In this document: positions 17,987 through 28,701 of the stretch, piece by piece
Position numbering within the stretch: position 1 is the stretch's first letter
Layout: every line of letters starts with the position of its first letter
Source: Pachyseris speciosa
Lineage: Eukaryota > Cnidaria > Anthozoa > Scleractinia > Pachyseridae
Length of the DNA stretch: 64,000 bases
Assembly: GCA_016490735.1 (NCBI GenBank)
Contig: JAEMWC010000021.1
Span: 2,293,501 to 2,357,500 of the forward strand
Reading direction: 5' to 3'
Made by a program: the position numbers and the translations under genes
Notes under the pieces: generated by a model
What the model saw: only the letters and a program-made list of their open reading frames with translations
Database searches by the model: none
What the model was told of the DNA's origin: nothing

Positions 17987-18285
17987 GGCCGAGCACGAAG
18001 CCACGGCCAACGTGGAAATGGCGCACAGCGGCGAGGTAGCCTTTTATAGATGAGTATTTGAGTGACCTGGCTAGAAAGGCAGCGTACTTGATATGATTAT
18101 CTTTATCAGCTGGCAAACACCTTCCAGAAAATCTTTTTTCAGCGGAGGAATAGGTTTGCTCAGTGGAGGCAGCAATAGAGCGATTAAAGTAGTGGTTGAT
18201 GTCCTCATCTAAATCTCCCAGAGTTCCTGCGGTATGGGATGGGGATGTAAGTCTGCGTGTGGGGCCAGAGTGTGGAACCTCTCCA
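17987..18285 (-). pseudogene. Tyrosine recombinase, N-terminal core-binding domain only
   Basis: The minus strand below the RNase H gives a helical domain with 'SIAASTEQTYSSAEKRF' and later 'SSIKGYLAAVRHFH', the typical SAM-like core-binding fold of phage-integrase-type recombinases in DIRS elements. A frame change lies near 18,150. The catalytic domain with the Arg-His-Arg-Tyr residues is absent because the element ends at the foldback repeat. Confidence 0.65.
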
Positions 18286-18286
18286 T

Positions 18287-19710
18287 CTAAAAGCGAGAAA
18301 GTGGATCAGCTATTTCACTCCTTTTGCCCTCGATGTGGCTGACCTTCAAGTAAAAATTGTACTTGAGCTTCAGAAGGGTCAGGTGGCGGACCAAGTCCAT
18401 TACCCTAGGGATGCGAGACCGCTTGGAATTCACAACTTCTACAACAGACTTGTTGTCACAGAAAAACAAGATGCGCTTATTGGAGAAAGTTGAGCCCCAC
18501 AAATGGCAAGCAACCACTAAAGCAAAAAGCTCTTGCTATGCAATGCTAATACCAGGCTGCCAGAGTTGCTGGTGAGTTTTCCATCTACCATTAAACCACT
18601 GAGAGGAAAAGATACCTCCAAAACCTATGGAGCCTGAGGCATCAGTATACAGGTGCAAAGAATCTGAGTTGACCCAAGAAGTTGTCAAGAAAAAACTAGC
18701 ACCATTCCAACCTGAGATAAACTCTTGCCACATATTGAGGTCCTTAAAAAAGACAGAACTTAACTTGATATGGTGATGAGGTTGAAAAACTTTACGGGTT
18801 AACTCAATCATGCGCTGCAGAAATGGCCGTCCTGGGGGAACAACCCTACAGGCAAAGTTTAGTGTACCAATAAGAGCCTGCAACTCTCTTAGGGTACATG
18901 ACTTTCTAGATTTAAAACTAGTCAAGGAGGTCTGAATGCATTCCACTTTGTCATAAGGAAGGCGGGCTTCCATCCTAACAGAGTTCAGGATAATTCCCAT
19001 AAATTCTAGGCAAGTACAGGGCCCTTGAGTTTTGTCTGCAGCACTTGGGATGCACAAGTTCCTAAGGGTGAGTAACATGCTTGACAAGCTCTGTTTGCAG
19101 CCCTGGCTGGGTGACGGTAAGTCAGAGGCAGGGTCAATAATAAAGAAGTCATCAAGAATGTGGCAAACGAAAGAGATAGAGCACTTATTAAGCAGGATCC
19201 ATGCAATAGCCTCTGAAAGCTGGTTAAATAGGAAGGGGGCGCTTCGTAATCCAAATGGGAGAACCTTGTCATAGTAATAAGAGCCTTGCCAGTACATACC
19301 AAACAGCTCGTAATCGGAGGGGCGAAGAGGCATTAAGCGAAAAGCAGACTCAATGTCTGGCTTTGCGAGATAGGAACCTTGTCCCAAGCTTAAGGTTCCC
19401 TCAATGGCATTCCAAGCTGAAATCCTCCTTCGAAATGGAATAGTTAATGCTAGCTACCCCCGACGTAGGACAGGAAAGATGGAAAATGGTCCGAAATTTG
19501 TTGGAATGCTTCTTAGGAACTAGCCCGATTGGGGAAACCTGAAAATTTGGGAAAGGGGAGGGGAAGGGGGGTTGGGGGTTGGGAAAGGACCAGCCACACG
19601 ACCCTAGGCACCTTCTTTCATTAAATTAGCTGTGACTACATCAGGGCTGATCTAATGCGGTCGGTAAGTTCCGGGAAAACCTGAGAACCCAGGCCCCCTT
19701 ATATCCGATA
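18287..19710 (-). pseudogene. DIRS-type reverse transcriptase and RNase H
   Basis: The long frames 19,387-18,536 and 18,517-18,287, extended upstream to about 19,620 in another frame ('IGLVPKKHSNKF'), give RT motifs 'KPDIESAFRLMPL' (A), 'PFGLRSAPFLFNQL' (B) and 'ILDDFFII' (C). These are followed by an RNase H with 'YTDASGSIGFGG' (first Asp) and 'CDNKSVVEVVN' (third Asp). The RNase H tail ends 'ADPLSRF', typical of this clade. A few frame changes are present. Confidence 0.85.
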
Positions 19711-19721
19711 TCAGCATCATG

Positions 19722-21081
19722 CTTAAGGTGGCCGAACACAGTTTTCAAGTACCTATACCTAATTCACCTAATTCACTATTTACCCTCGGGCGCCCATTTT
19801 TCGCTAGAGTGAAGATCAACCAAAGAAGAGGTTTTTTGTCGCATTTTGGCTAAGGTGTGTGTCGTTGCCATGGCAACGGGACCGGTTAAAAACAAGGCTT
19901 AAAAGATTGTTTTTGTTCATTTAAAAAAAATTCAGTCATTAGATTTTTGTCATCATTTGCCAACAACGAATTCACATAAAATCCTTTCGTTCAAAACAGC
20001 TCTAATAAAATTTTGACAGACACAGTTTTCGTAATTCGCTGTTTATCGTTTTCACTCCATGTTCTGTATTATTTGCAATCCCCTCTGTTGAATTTCAGAT
20101 TTTTTGTGATAGCTAATTCACTTGGTTTCTGAAGTATTTTTTTGCCAAATTTCTTGAAATTCTAACGACTGGATCGTTAGAAATCGGCACGCTTCTGGCA
20201 AAGCCGCAAAAGCACTCAGTCTCAATTTTTCGATCAACTGCGCATGAGCAGCATCCAGCTGGGTTCCTCGAGCTCATGCGAAAAACAACAACAAGCAACC
20301 AGAGAATGCGCGGTTTTCTCCCTTTCTAATTGTAATCCTCTGTTAAAATGGTTGAGAATTCGGTGGAGTACAACTGGGTCAGTACCACGTACTAAACAAC
20401 GAGCAGATGAGACGACAAATGTTGTTCCTGGATTTGCAAGAATGGCAAGACGGCCTTGTTTGCCATGTTTTTCAAAGAGTTGTCGAGGGTGCTGGTAGCC
20501 GATGCCAGAGTCAGAGAGTGTCTTTGCTAATCCCTTTTTCATTGCACCAGTATCAGAAGAATTAGACAATTTTCCCTGAAAGGATTATTGAGGGGCATAA
20601 CTACATGCAGTCGAGTCAGGGTAAATCAGCTCTTTGAGTGCAAATTCCATCGTCATTGTTTTGCTTTTGTCTACAATTTCGCAAGCGTTGGCGCCAAGAG
20701 GAGAGTCGAGTATAATTTTGCTGAGTGCTTTCACGTCTTCTAAAGGATCGTGGCATGGAAAATCCTTCTAAGACTTTGTAGGCAGCTGAATTATTGGTTT
20801 TCACAAACAAACCGTCCTCTGTCTGCAACGCTCGACATTTTTCTTGGATGGTCTTCAGTTTGAATCAAAGCAAGAATGTCTGCGAAATGTATGTTTAGTT
20901 CTTTTATTTTAGGAATAAGTTGTGGTGAACAGTGCAGCAATGTTCTAAGAAAAATCAGGATTGGAGTGTCAAATGAGGAGGAATTGATAGACATGACTAC
21001 TTAGCACAATCATTCTAAATTTTTGTTGCTGCTATAAAATTAAAAACAGACCGCGCGGAAACTGTGTTCGGCCACCTTAAG
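19722..21081. mobile_element. TTAA-flanked inverted-repeat DNA transposon (non-autonomous)
   Basis: CTTAAGGTGGCCGAACACAG at 19,722 is matched by its exact reverse complement ending at 21,081; with three more bases the terminal repeat is 23 bp. TTAA at both outer ends looks like a piggyBac-style target duplication (inference). It interrupts the DIRS element between gag and RT. No transposase is recognised inside; the interior carries a fragment of an exonuclease gene. Confidence 0.75.
20234..20994 (-). pseudogene. Truncated DEDDh-type 3'-5' exonuclease carried by the transposon
   Basis: Minus-strand frames starting at 20,994 show 'SSSFDTPIL', resembling Exo II (Asn...Phe-Asp), and about 230 bases later 'HDPLEDVKAL', an Exo III His-x4-Asp motif of DEDDh exonucleases. 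The Exo I Asp-x-Glu motif is missing because the element's terminal repeat lies immediately upstream. Downstream, 20,569-20,234 is a 111-codon frame with 'DSGIGYQHPRQLFEKHG' that may be the C-terminal part. Several frame changes and stops lie between. It looks like a captured gene fragment. Confidence 0.55.
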
Positions 21082-21084
21082 ACT

Positions 21085-22342
21085 GTTACATAAACGGGAA
21101 ACAAATAATCGATCGGAGTGGTCAATGAGTACCCTCTCTAGGCTATTTACATTAATAGGAGTGGATAAGGACCCAGTAAATGCCTTATTTTCGTCGGGAG
21201 GGGTTGGACTTAAGGGTATCCCTGTCTCCATCCCTTGTCTTGTCTCGGTCCCTATCTCTAGCTTCTCGTGGTTTCCCTGGGGACGTGGGGCAGTCACGTC
21301 CTGGGTGTGACCCTGCACATCGGTTACAGACATGTTTAAAGCTACAGGGGTTCCTGTGACACCACCCACTACAATTGAAGGCATGGCAAGTGCCTCGACG
21401 TTCAGCCCCAGATGAGACACTGTTGGTTTGGGGTCCTTTAGAAAAAAGAGGATACTCCTATTTCAGCACCGAAGGTGCCACCGTAAATATCGTCAGCCAA
21501 AGTTGCTGATCAATTTCCGACCACACGCGGGTTTTGTTTTGACCAGCTTTTTGGCGGATTTTATAATCATAAATCGCCCATCCTAGACCCTTATGTACAC
21601 GTGCAGCATATCTAATCAAGCTTAGGTATTGTAGCAGCTCCTGAGAACGCTGAGGGAATTTCTGTGAAGACGCACATATAGGTTGGGAAAGCAGTAATCC
21701 ACTGTTCAGTGTCAGTGATAGAGGTGGATGTTTTGGCTTTCTTTGAAACTCGAACCACCGAGTTGTCTAGGTTGAGCATAAAGTTGTGCTCCTCATTTAA
21801 AGGTGACAGATTTCTGGGAAGGAGCTTTGACAATTCAAAGAACTCACCGGACTGTATATCCTTCACATACTGAGCAGGGATATCCTGGAATGGTGCCGCA
21901 TGTCGAAAGACATCTGATAGGCTCGATGTTTGCTGTTGCGTGACAAGATTGACGGATGGCGTGGTACGATTGGAAGTTGTGGCTGATGGCAAGGAATTTG
22001 GCTGGAAAACGTGAACTGCTGCCAGAGCTTCTTCGTTAGCGATTTACCTTGAAGCAGCCGAAATGGATTCTTGAAGTAATCGTCGTATGGCATTTGACTG
22101 TCCTTCCGTGAAGCTGCTATCGTTCGCGTTAGCGTTGACCACATGGTCTTGGGGAACTGCGCGCGCGTTGTCTTGTAGATTATTAGAGCAGAACCTCTAA
22201 GCCGGATCAGAAGAGTGGTCCTTTTGCCAGAGGAAGCAATGTTCCTTTGTCTGGAAAAGTTTGTCAGCTGCTGAACCGAATAGTCGGTTAGTTCTGCGAC
22301 ATCCTGTCCACTCAGCATTATCCAGTATGTAGGAAGCCTCAC
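21085..22342 (-). pseudogene. DIRS-like gag with SAP-like motif and CCHC/CCCH-type fingers
   Basis: The minus strand has a SAP-like start ('LTNFSRQRNIASSGKRT'), a Gln/Pro-rich linker, then a conserved block 'YVKDIQSGEFFELSKLLP' and a helical domain, and ends in a Cys-rich region (about 21,420-21,290) with 'CSFKHVCNRCAGSHPGRDC'. The Cys-rich end is read in the frame shifted from the longest ORF. This is the architecture of DIRS/Ngaro ORF1 proteins, which probably bind element RNA. Frame changes occur near 21,900, 21,600 and 21,430. Confidence 0.65.
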
Positions 22343-22396
22343 ATTTTTTAAAACTATATTGCTATGTCATCATCAAGTCATATGCATTGTACTTAC

Positions 22397-24381
22397 TTTG
22401 TAATCACCCCCCAAGAAGAACTGCAGTTTTACTTTCTTTCCATTCATTACAATAAATCCATCATCAATCAGCTTATTGACAGTTGCTGTCACATTTGCCA
22501 GACCAGTTCTCAGGTTGTTGTAATCTTCAGACGTTTTTTGTACGGCAATAGTGTGGTTGCCTGTAAAAACAACAAGAGGCCAAGTTGGTTGAAAGGTTTA
22601 ACTTTATACTAGTCTTGGTACTTTCCAACATTTTCAGTAGAATCAAACTGTTGGCAGTTAGGCTTGTAGTTAGAAAATTAGAAATAGTTAACTTAATTGC
22701 ACTGTACCTGCCCTAGAGAGTACATTTTGACCTTCATCTAAGATAAAAAATGAACAAACAAATAAATTGCTGGAATGGGACATTCTTGCACCATCGCCAG
22801 ATAATTTCACTTTTACTGTTGGGCTTTGGTCTTCTGGTTGGTTGGACTTCCTTAGCTGGAACAAAATGGAAAAGATAAAAATTTTTTGCTAACCAAGCTA
22901 TGTGCTAAAAGTAGACAGTTTGTTAGCTGTGGTGCCCAAAAACTACCACACTATGTAATCATAAACTATTAATATAATAATTATGTTTTACTTACATGTT
23001 CTACAATTTGTTGTTTCAGTAGATCTTCAAATGGTAACTCAGCTCCAGGCTGGTCCCCTGGTGTTTTCCTAATGTTCCACCTGGAGTCTACGGTGGCTTG
23101 ACATCCCTCTACCAAGTAGGATCTAGGCAGTGTTTGGTCCTGCTGGGTCAGCTCATGGTAAGCCTCCCATGAAATTGAAAACTTGTCCATGATGTATAGT
23201 ATTGTCCTGATTTTCTCCTTTTCGGCTGAGGGCAACTTCTCATACGCATGCTTTTTCTTCTCCGAAGAGGAATAGAAATTATGACAATATGATGATAAAT
23301 ATATTACCGTTTTGAAATGTTTAATGATCAAGTGGCTAAACTTTTAAATGTTATGTTATTGGGTGGTCTTGATAGACAGGTCTCCCTACCTTTGCAACTC
23401 TCTCCTTGCTTTGAATGGTCTTCATTCTGTGTGGCAGGTAGTGGTATACTGATAGGGACGTTTTCTTTGTCAGGATCATCTGCCAAGAACGTGACAACAG
23501 TACGGTCATCCCTTGCTCTTCTTGTGAATTTTTCTTGTAAAATATACTGCTTTTGTAAGTATAGTTACCTGTTAACTTGATTTCATGGCCCTGTCCAGTT
23601 TTGTCCCGGACTATCAAGGACTCGGGCATTAGTCCATAAGTTTCTCCGAACCAGAGTGCTTCTTTGGCTTTCTTTCTACAAAGAAATAACAGAGTTCGAT
23701 ACGATGCTAAGTATACAACTGCATGTAGCTTATGTTCGTAGGTCATGTCATAATTTGTGTTACCCTTGGTAACCATATTGTTAACAATAGTTGAAACACT
23801 TGATTAAAGTTAACTTACTGAATTTGTGTCAAATGTCTGTATTGCTGCTTCTTTCCTACTTCCGTAAAATCATTTCCAGAGTGGGCTAGTCTCTGGCGCA
23901 TCTTGTGGTACAAATCGGCCGCCTTTTCCTCCACGCTCGCGCGAAGATTGTTGTTATCTTGCATAAGGTGCGCCAACACGTCGTTTGGTGTTTGCTCCAT
24001 CTCCTCCGGGTTTACTCCCAGTTTTAACCATGTCTCCGCTCGCATTTGTTTCCGTTTCTTCGTGTTTTTGCTGTCTTGTATCTTTCTACAAAATCGCCTT
24101 ATACTTTCGGCAAATGCACGTCCGACACGCTCGCGAGCAGATTCCGCTAATCGGTAGCCAAGAGGCAGAACACTTGATTGTAAAAGTTCAAACACTGTGC
24201 CCGGTTGCCCACAAACTTCTCTCCATCTCCAAACTGCTTCGCCGTTTAGTTGGAAGTGAAACATTGGACTGTTTTCGTTAACAAAAGGAGGTACAATATT
24301 GATCAAAAGCGGGTGGATCGGGTTTTCGAAGATCTCTGAAAAGAGCTCCCGATCACTTACGTTTTCGCTTGCCTTACTCAT
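22397..24381 (-). pseudogene. Multi-exon gene with transposase-like 'SGDGAR...GGDYK' core, 3' end lost
   Basis: Minus-strand exons with GT-AG borders: 24,381-23,819 (ATG start; charged helical N-terminal region), 23,675-23,390 (frame change near 23,560), 23,259-22,996, 22,855-22,708 and 22,560-22,397. The last two give 'VKLSGDGARMS' and 'LQFFLGGDYK', a pair of Asp motifs like those in RNase H-fold transposases and domesticated relatives in cnidarians (inference). The phase at the second/third exon junction does not match, so decay is likely. The exon after 22,397 is absent: a DIRS element starts within about 50 bases. Function unknown; possibly a former DNA transposase. Confidence 0.5.
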
Positions 24382-26678
24382 TGCGGAACAGGTTTGAATA
24401 AATCAGCTGCGCCAACAAGATACTTTTGAAATTCGCGCTAATTGTGACTTTTTTTATAGTTGAGTGGTTTTCCTGAATGGGTATTGTTAATCTTGACAGC
24501 CATTGTTATACAGACCTGTGCTTAAGACAATAGCTCTTCAACCCGAGACGCACCGTGTCCAAACACAACTCCAACAAGTAGTTTTCAAACTCAAAAGGCG
24601 AAAGGTTCTTGTTGACCAATTTTCGAAGTTGAAACGGATTTTGTTCCGGAAGAGATCCATCTTCCATTTTCCGTGCGTGAAAATTCGAAAGGGCGTTTAG
24701 ATAGTAAAAAAGTTGCTGTTGAAAACGGCCCCCATAGAAAAAATGGCCGATTTTTGTCCAGTTTAAAACGCAAAAGGTGAATCCTTATACCTTCTATATC
24801 CACTTACTTCTCGGCTTAAATTGAAGGTACAACCTTCTTCTTCAAAACGCCGCGCGTGAAAGTTGAAGTTATAACTCCTGGAAATCAGAAAACTAAGTTT
24901 TATCAGCCCTAGTGGGCCAATTTGGGCCCTTTCTTCTCTTATTCAGGACATTTCAAGGCACGCGGGCTTTCGAATTTGCCGCTTCACCGGTTATGAATAA
25001 TTAATGATGTCCAGGCATTCTGCGCGATGAAACAAGCTAACAAACATTCTTGAAAGCGTAAAGGAATTCTAAGCGGATCAAAAACAAAACATTACATGAA
25101 ACAAAGTGCGATGCGAATGTTTTCTCGAAGATTCCGCTTGGATAAGGTGGAGAAATTAGACAAGTAACAAACATGTCTTGTACTAAGCTAGAAAAATTGC
25201 TTAAGCAATTTTGACGTAAATGTGAGATGATAAACAGAGCGGTCCACTATAAAATTACCAAAGCCAGCCAACAAACTTCCCTGTTTTTGACATCCAAACG
25301 CGGATTCCTACCGGCTCAAACAAATAAAACTCGAAAATTACTCAAGTTAGACGGTGAACTTCATTGTTTACAGTCTTTGGGCGAAGATCTGTATCTTTCA
25401 AATGAACCGTGAAGGGCGCTAGTTTTTGACGTTTTCTTGACAGCTTTTTGACAAATTTCCGTCAGATTTTGAGACATGTACATGCATTTGATCGGCTTTT
25501 TCCCTTCGAGTTTGAAATTCGCCGACGAAATAATAAAGTTTTGAGATTCGGCGACGAACGTAATCTCTCTATTAGGGAGACCATTTTTTCAAAAACTGCT
25601 CAAGCCGCGGATATTTGAAATTTCACTACGTCATTACAACTGGCCAATCAAGTGCCTTGCTAAAAATAGCTGCGCGGCTGAACCATAAGCTAAAATAGAT
25701 TTTTAAAAAAACTATCATTGGAAGAGGCCTATGTATGGGGGATCTGTTCTCTAACCTCATGATTCAGTTTGTATCTTGTGTGGCGAAACAATTCTCAAAT
25801 CTTATTGTCTAGGAAACCTTGCACCTTTATGGCTTTAATCAAATATGTTTTAAAATTTGTGTTTCTTGATTATCTCCTAATTGCTCAAAGCGAGGCATCC
25901 CTGCGTCCGAGTTCTCTTAAGTTAGAAATGGTTAAAGTTCACTAAAAGAAACGTCCTTCCATTAATTTATTTCACTACTCTTAAGTTGGGGATAAACGGC
26001 TTCCCAGTCCCAACACACCATCAATTTAACTTCGTTCCGATAATTCCATGAAGAAGAAAAACACTCCATCTTCTTACTCGAAAACAGTGTTGTGTTGGTG
26101 AGTCAATGAAGATCTTAACCAAACTCCAAAATAACACCTCCCTGACTATATCTCTGACTCGTAACACCTGGTATTAAACTATAACTACAAACTTCATCTT
26201 AACTTCTAGAGTGTTGACCACCCCCTCCTCTCAGGAATTTGGTTACTTTTCAGTCACATGGCGTAGCCCTTTAAAGCGAGGTAGAGATGAACCGAGCTTT
26301 AATCATATTGATGAAGATTTAGATGGTATTTCACTGGAAACAAACCAAAAAAAAAAAGTAAATTCTCGCTAAATGACATGGACTGCAGGTGGTAAAGTTA
26401 TATACCAGAGTATAAGTCTCATATTTTCAAGGTTGTTGGCATGTTGAACGGATAACAAAACGCCTATTTCAGGGCGGGTATGCGTGCCTTTGAAATGTCT
26501 TGAATTAAAAGACCTTTTGTCTTAAAAGGTTTGCATTTAATTCACAACTGGAGAAAGCTAGGACAATAATGAGGTCAAAAAGTTTTTTTCTCTGCTTTCT
26601 AGTTTATTTCCCCTTTTGATACATCAATCTAGCTAAATGAAGGGAAATGCACGTGAGTATACTGGATGTTCATTTCTG
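24382..26678. other. Non-coding stretch between genes
   Basis: No gene, RNA or clear repeat was recognised. The only plus-strand frame of note (25,227-25,412) is short and lacks family features. The first few hundred bases are the likely promoter and 5' region of the minus-strand gene that starts at 24,381; the last part is 3' flank of the secreted-protein gene. Confidence 0.5.
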
Positions 26679-28560
26679 TCACATAAAGTAACCGTAAACA
26701 TCAGCGCAGACCCTGCCATGGTTGTTTTCTTCCGCTTCGTTAAACAAATCCTCGCTGTACCAGACACGAAGCTGTTCGCCAGCGGTCACGAATACAGGGG
26801 TTTCATAAATCGACATGACAAGCTCAGGTGAACGCGAGCTGTATCCGGGAATCAGGGCCCAGTGTAACGAGCCTCTATTGATCTGGCTTGGCGGGAAAAG
26901 TTCGGTGTTGGCTCCATCTGTCACGGAGATGACAGTCCAATCCGCGACTCCACGATGGACATAATAGCCACATCCCCAGTAAGACCAGAATTCGGACTTG
27001 TCACCAAGACAGTTAATGTAGCCGTACAGATGAACCAGCTTTATCTTCATTAGGTTGCCGCCTTGAGAAGATGTGAATGCACCAAAATGAGACCCTCTGC
27101 CTCCAAAGCACACTGGGTTGACATTCAGTTTGACCCAGGGGGCGTTTGGATCTGTATGTTTGGGCAAAAATGACGAAAAGTAAGGAATCAATTGCATAAT
27201 CAACCAATATTCTTGTATGGTTGAATAATCAGAGAGCCACGCTGGAAATAACCATGGTGTATGTAAAATGGGTTGTAAAGTACTGTTTTAGTACGCAATG
27301 TAATGCTTGATATTGCTCGAAAAAGGTACTAACGTCAAAGAGTTAATGCAGTTTTACCTTTACAAGGATAAAAACTTGTGGTTATCGTTCATCCCCAAAT
27401 TATCTCTGATTGCGGTTGCTTGAAACAGATAAAGTGGCGTAATAATGCTAACAATCTCCAAAGTTAGTTGGAGGAATATCAGCCGGTAAATTCCAGCAAA
27501 AAAATATTTTATTGTTATTGTGGATGATTTGAATACCCACTTGCCTTAACGACATCAGTAAATTTCTGGGGGCTGGAGGTATTTGCCAATAACCGGTAAA
27601 AGATAATAACCCAGTAGAGTGGTTTATTATTTTTTTTGACTATGGTGAGTATTTTGTAAAGACACATGTTTTCATGTTTTTTTTCTTAACCAAACACCCA
27701 ACCTGCATCAGCCTGCTTCTGCATCAGGGCTCTCCCTTCCTTTGCCGATTCACTAATTTGCGCCTTCAATTCTGAAATTAAAGAAAATAAAGAAACAAAA
27801 GACAAAAAAAGACAGTGCATTACAATTGCAGTCTCCATCAAAGTTCCCAATGTGCTGCGCCTCATTTTTTAAATCATGGCTTAAACAGAGTGATAAAAAA
27901 TCTTTTATAACAATCGTAAAATGCATTCACCAAAAACGAAAGGAAAAACTGCTTAGTAACTTCATAACCCTATTAGATGTCCGTTTGAAAAAAAAACATC
28001 AATTAATTCATCCATCCATCCATCCATCCAACAGTCCGTCCTTCCGAACTTTTGTTCGTTCGTCCATCCATTCACCCTTCCGTCCGTCCGTCCGTCCATT
28101 CACCAAACAAAATATTCAAGACCCTATTATACAGTGCTGTGCATTAACCCGATCCTTGGCCAAAATACCTAATTCTAAAGGTCGGTGCAAACGCTGCCAT
28201 CATTGTGGGCCAAAAACATCCAAACGTCTTGCAGGGTCCTTCTTGTTAGGCCCGTTTGGATATCGGTTTGGGTTCTTTTAACTCCGGGTTGTTTTTGTTT
28301 CATCTTCCAAAAATGGCATCAACACTAACACAATGTTTAAACGCCAACAATGATGCTTTGCATGGGCCTTTTGTCCAAATGATACTAACTTCCGCCTTCT
28401 GTTATTAATTCAATGGCACTCCCTTAGATAAACTTCTTTGTTAGTTTATGGTCAGAAGACTGAGGTATTGTCACTCACGTTTCAAGGGACCAGCTTCTGA
28501 TGTCCCAACGACAAACCAAATTGTCAAAATAATGGCAACACTCTTCATAGTAAAGAACAT
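26679..28560 (-). CDS. Secreted cnidarian protein, three coding exons
   Basis: Exon 1 (28,560-28,479) starts with ATG and encodes a signal peptide ('[12 protein letters not shown]') before donor GTGAGT; an acceptor-like CTTTCAG upstream suggests a 5' UTR intron. Exon 2 (27,771-27,703, 69 bp) encodes a short helical linker. Exon 3 (27,151-26,679) encodes about 157 residues with 'VCFGGRGSHFGAF', 'LVHLYGYINC' and a C-terminal 'LRVWYSEDLFN' and 'VCADVY' pattern, then a stop. Phases agree at both junctions. The even number of Cys and the aromatic strands suggest a disulfide-bonded beta-sandwich. No known enzyme motif; function unknown. A partial mirror copy lies at 63,017-63,904. Confidence 0.75.
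27992..28105. repeat. (CCAT)n / (CCGT)n tetranucleotide repeat, intron
   Basis: Runs of CCAT and CCGT units inside the first coding intron of the secreted-protein gene. The mirror (ATGG)n tract lies at 63,470-63,600 in the right arm, longer there. Confidence 0.9.
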
Positions 28561-28701
28561 AAACGGTGGAAACAAGAGATCTGAAAGGGAAAAACTACAC
28601 ATTTAGCAACTTGCAAAACTATACTACTTCGTTCTTTATTGTACTCCAACATTATCTTATACTTTTTCTTTGCTTTCGTTTTGAGTCCTTTCAGAAAATA
28701 A

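Larger units (their letters stand above)
17985..22342 (-). mobile_element. DIRS/Ngaro-like tyrosine-recombinase retrotransposon (truncated, interrupted)
   Basis: On the minus strand the order is gag with SAP-like and zinc-finger parts (22,342-21,085), an inserted DNA transposon (19,722-21,081), RT-RNase H (19,710-18,287) and the N-terminal part of a tyrosine recombinase (18,285-17,987). This order, and the RT motif 'ILDDFF', identify the DIRS order. The recombinase is cut at the foldback repeat. Terminal repeats were not found. Confidence 0.8.

Noticed and set aside
23534..23568. A possible 35-bp intron in the minus-strand spliced gene
   Set aside because: Too short for a typical anthozoan intron; a one-base frame change inside a single exon explains the sequence better.
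25227..25412. Short plus-strand frame in the gene-free stretch
   Set aside because: Sixty-one codons without motif, splice sites or a repeat partner; expected by chance.
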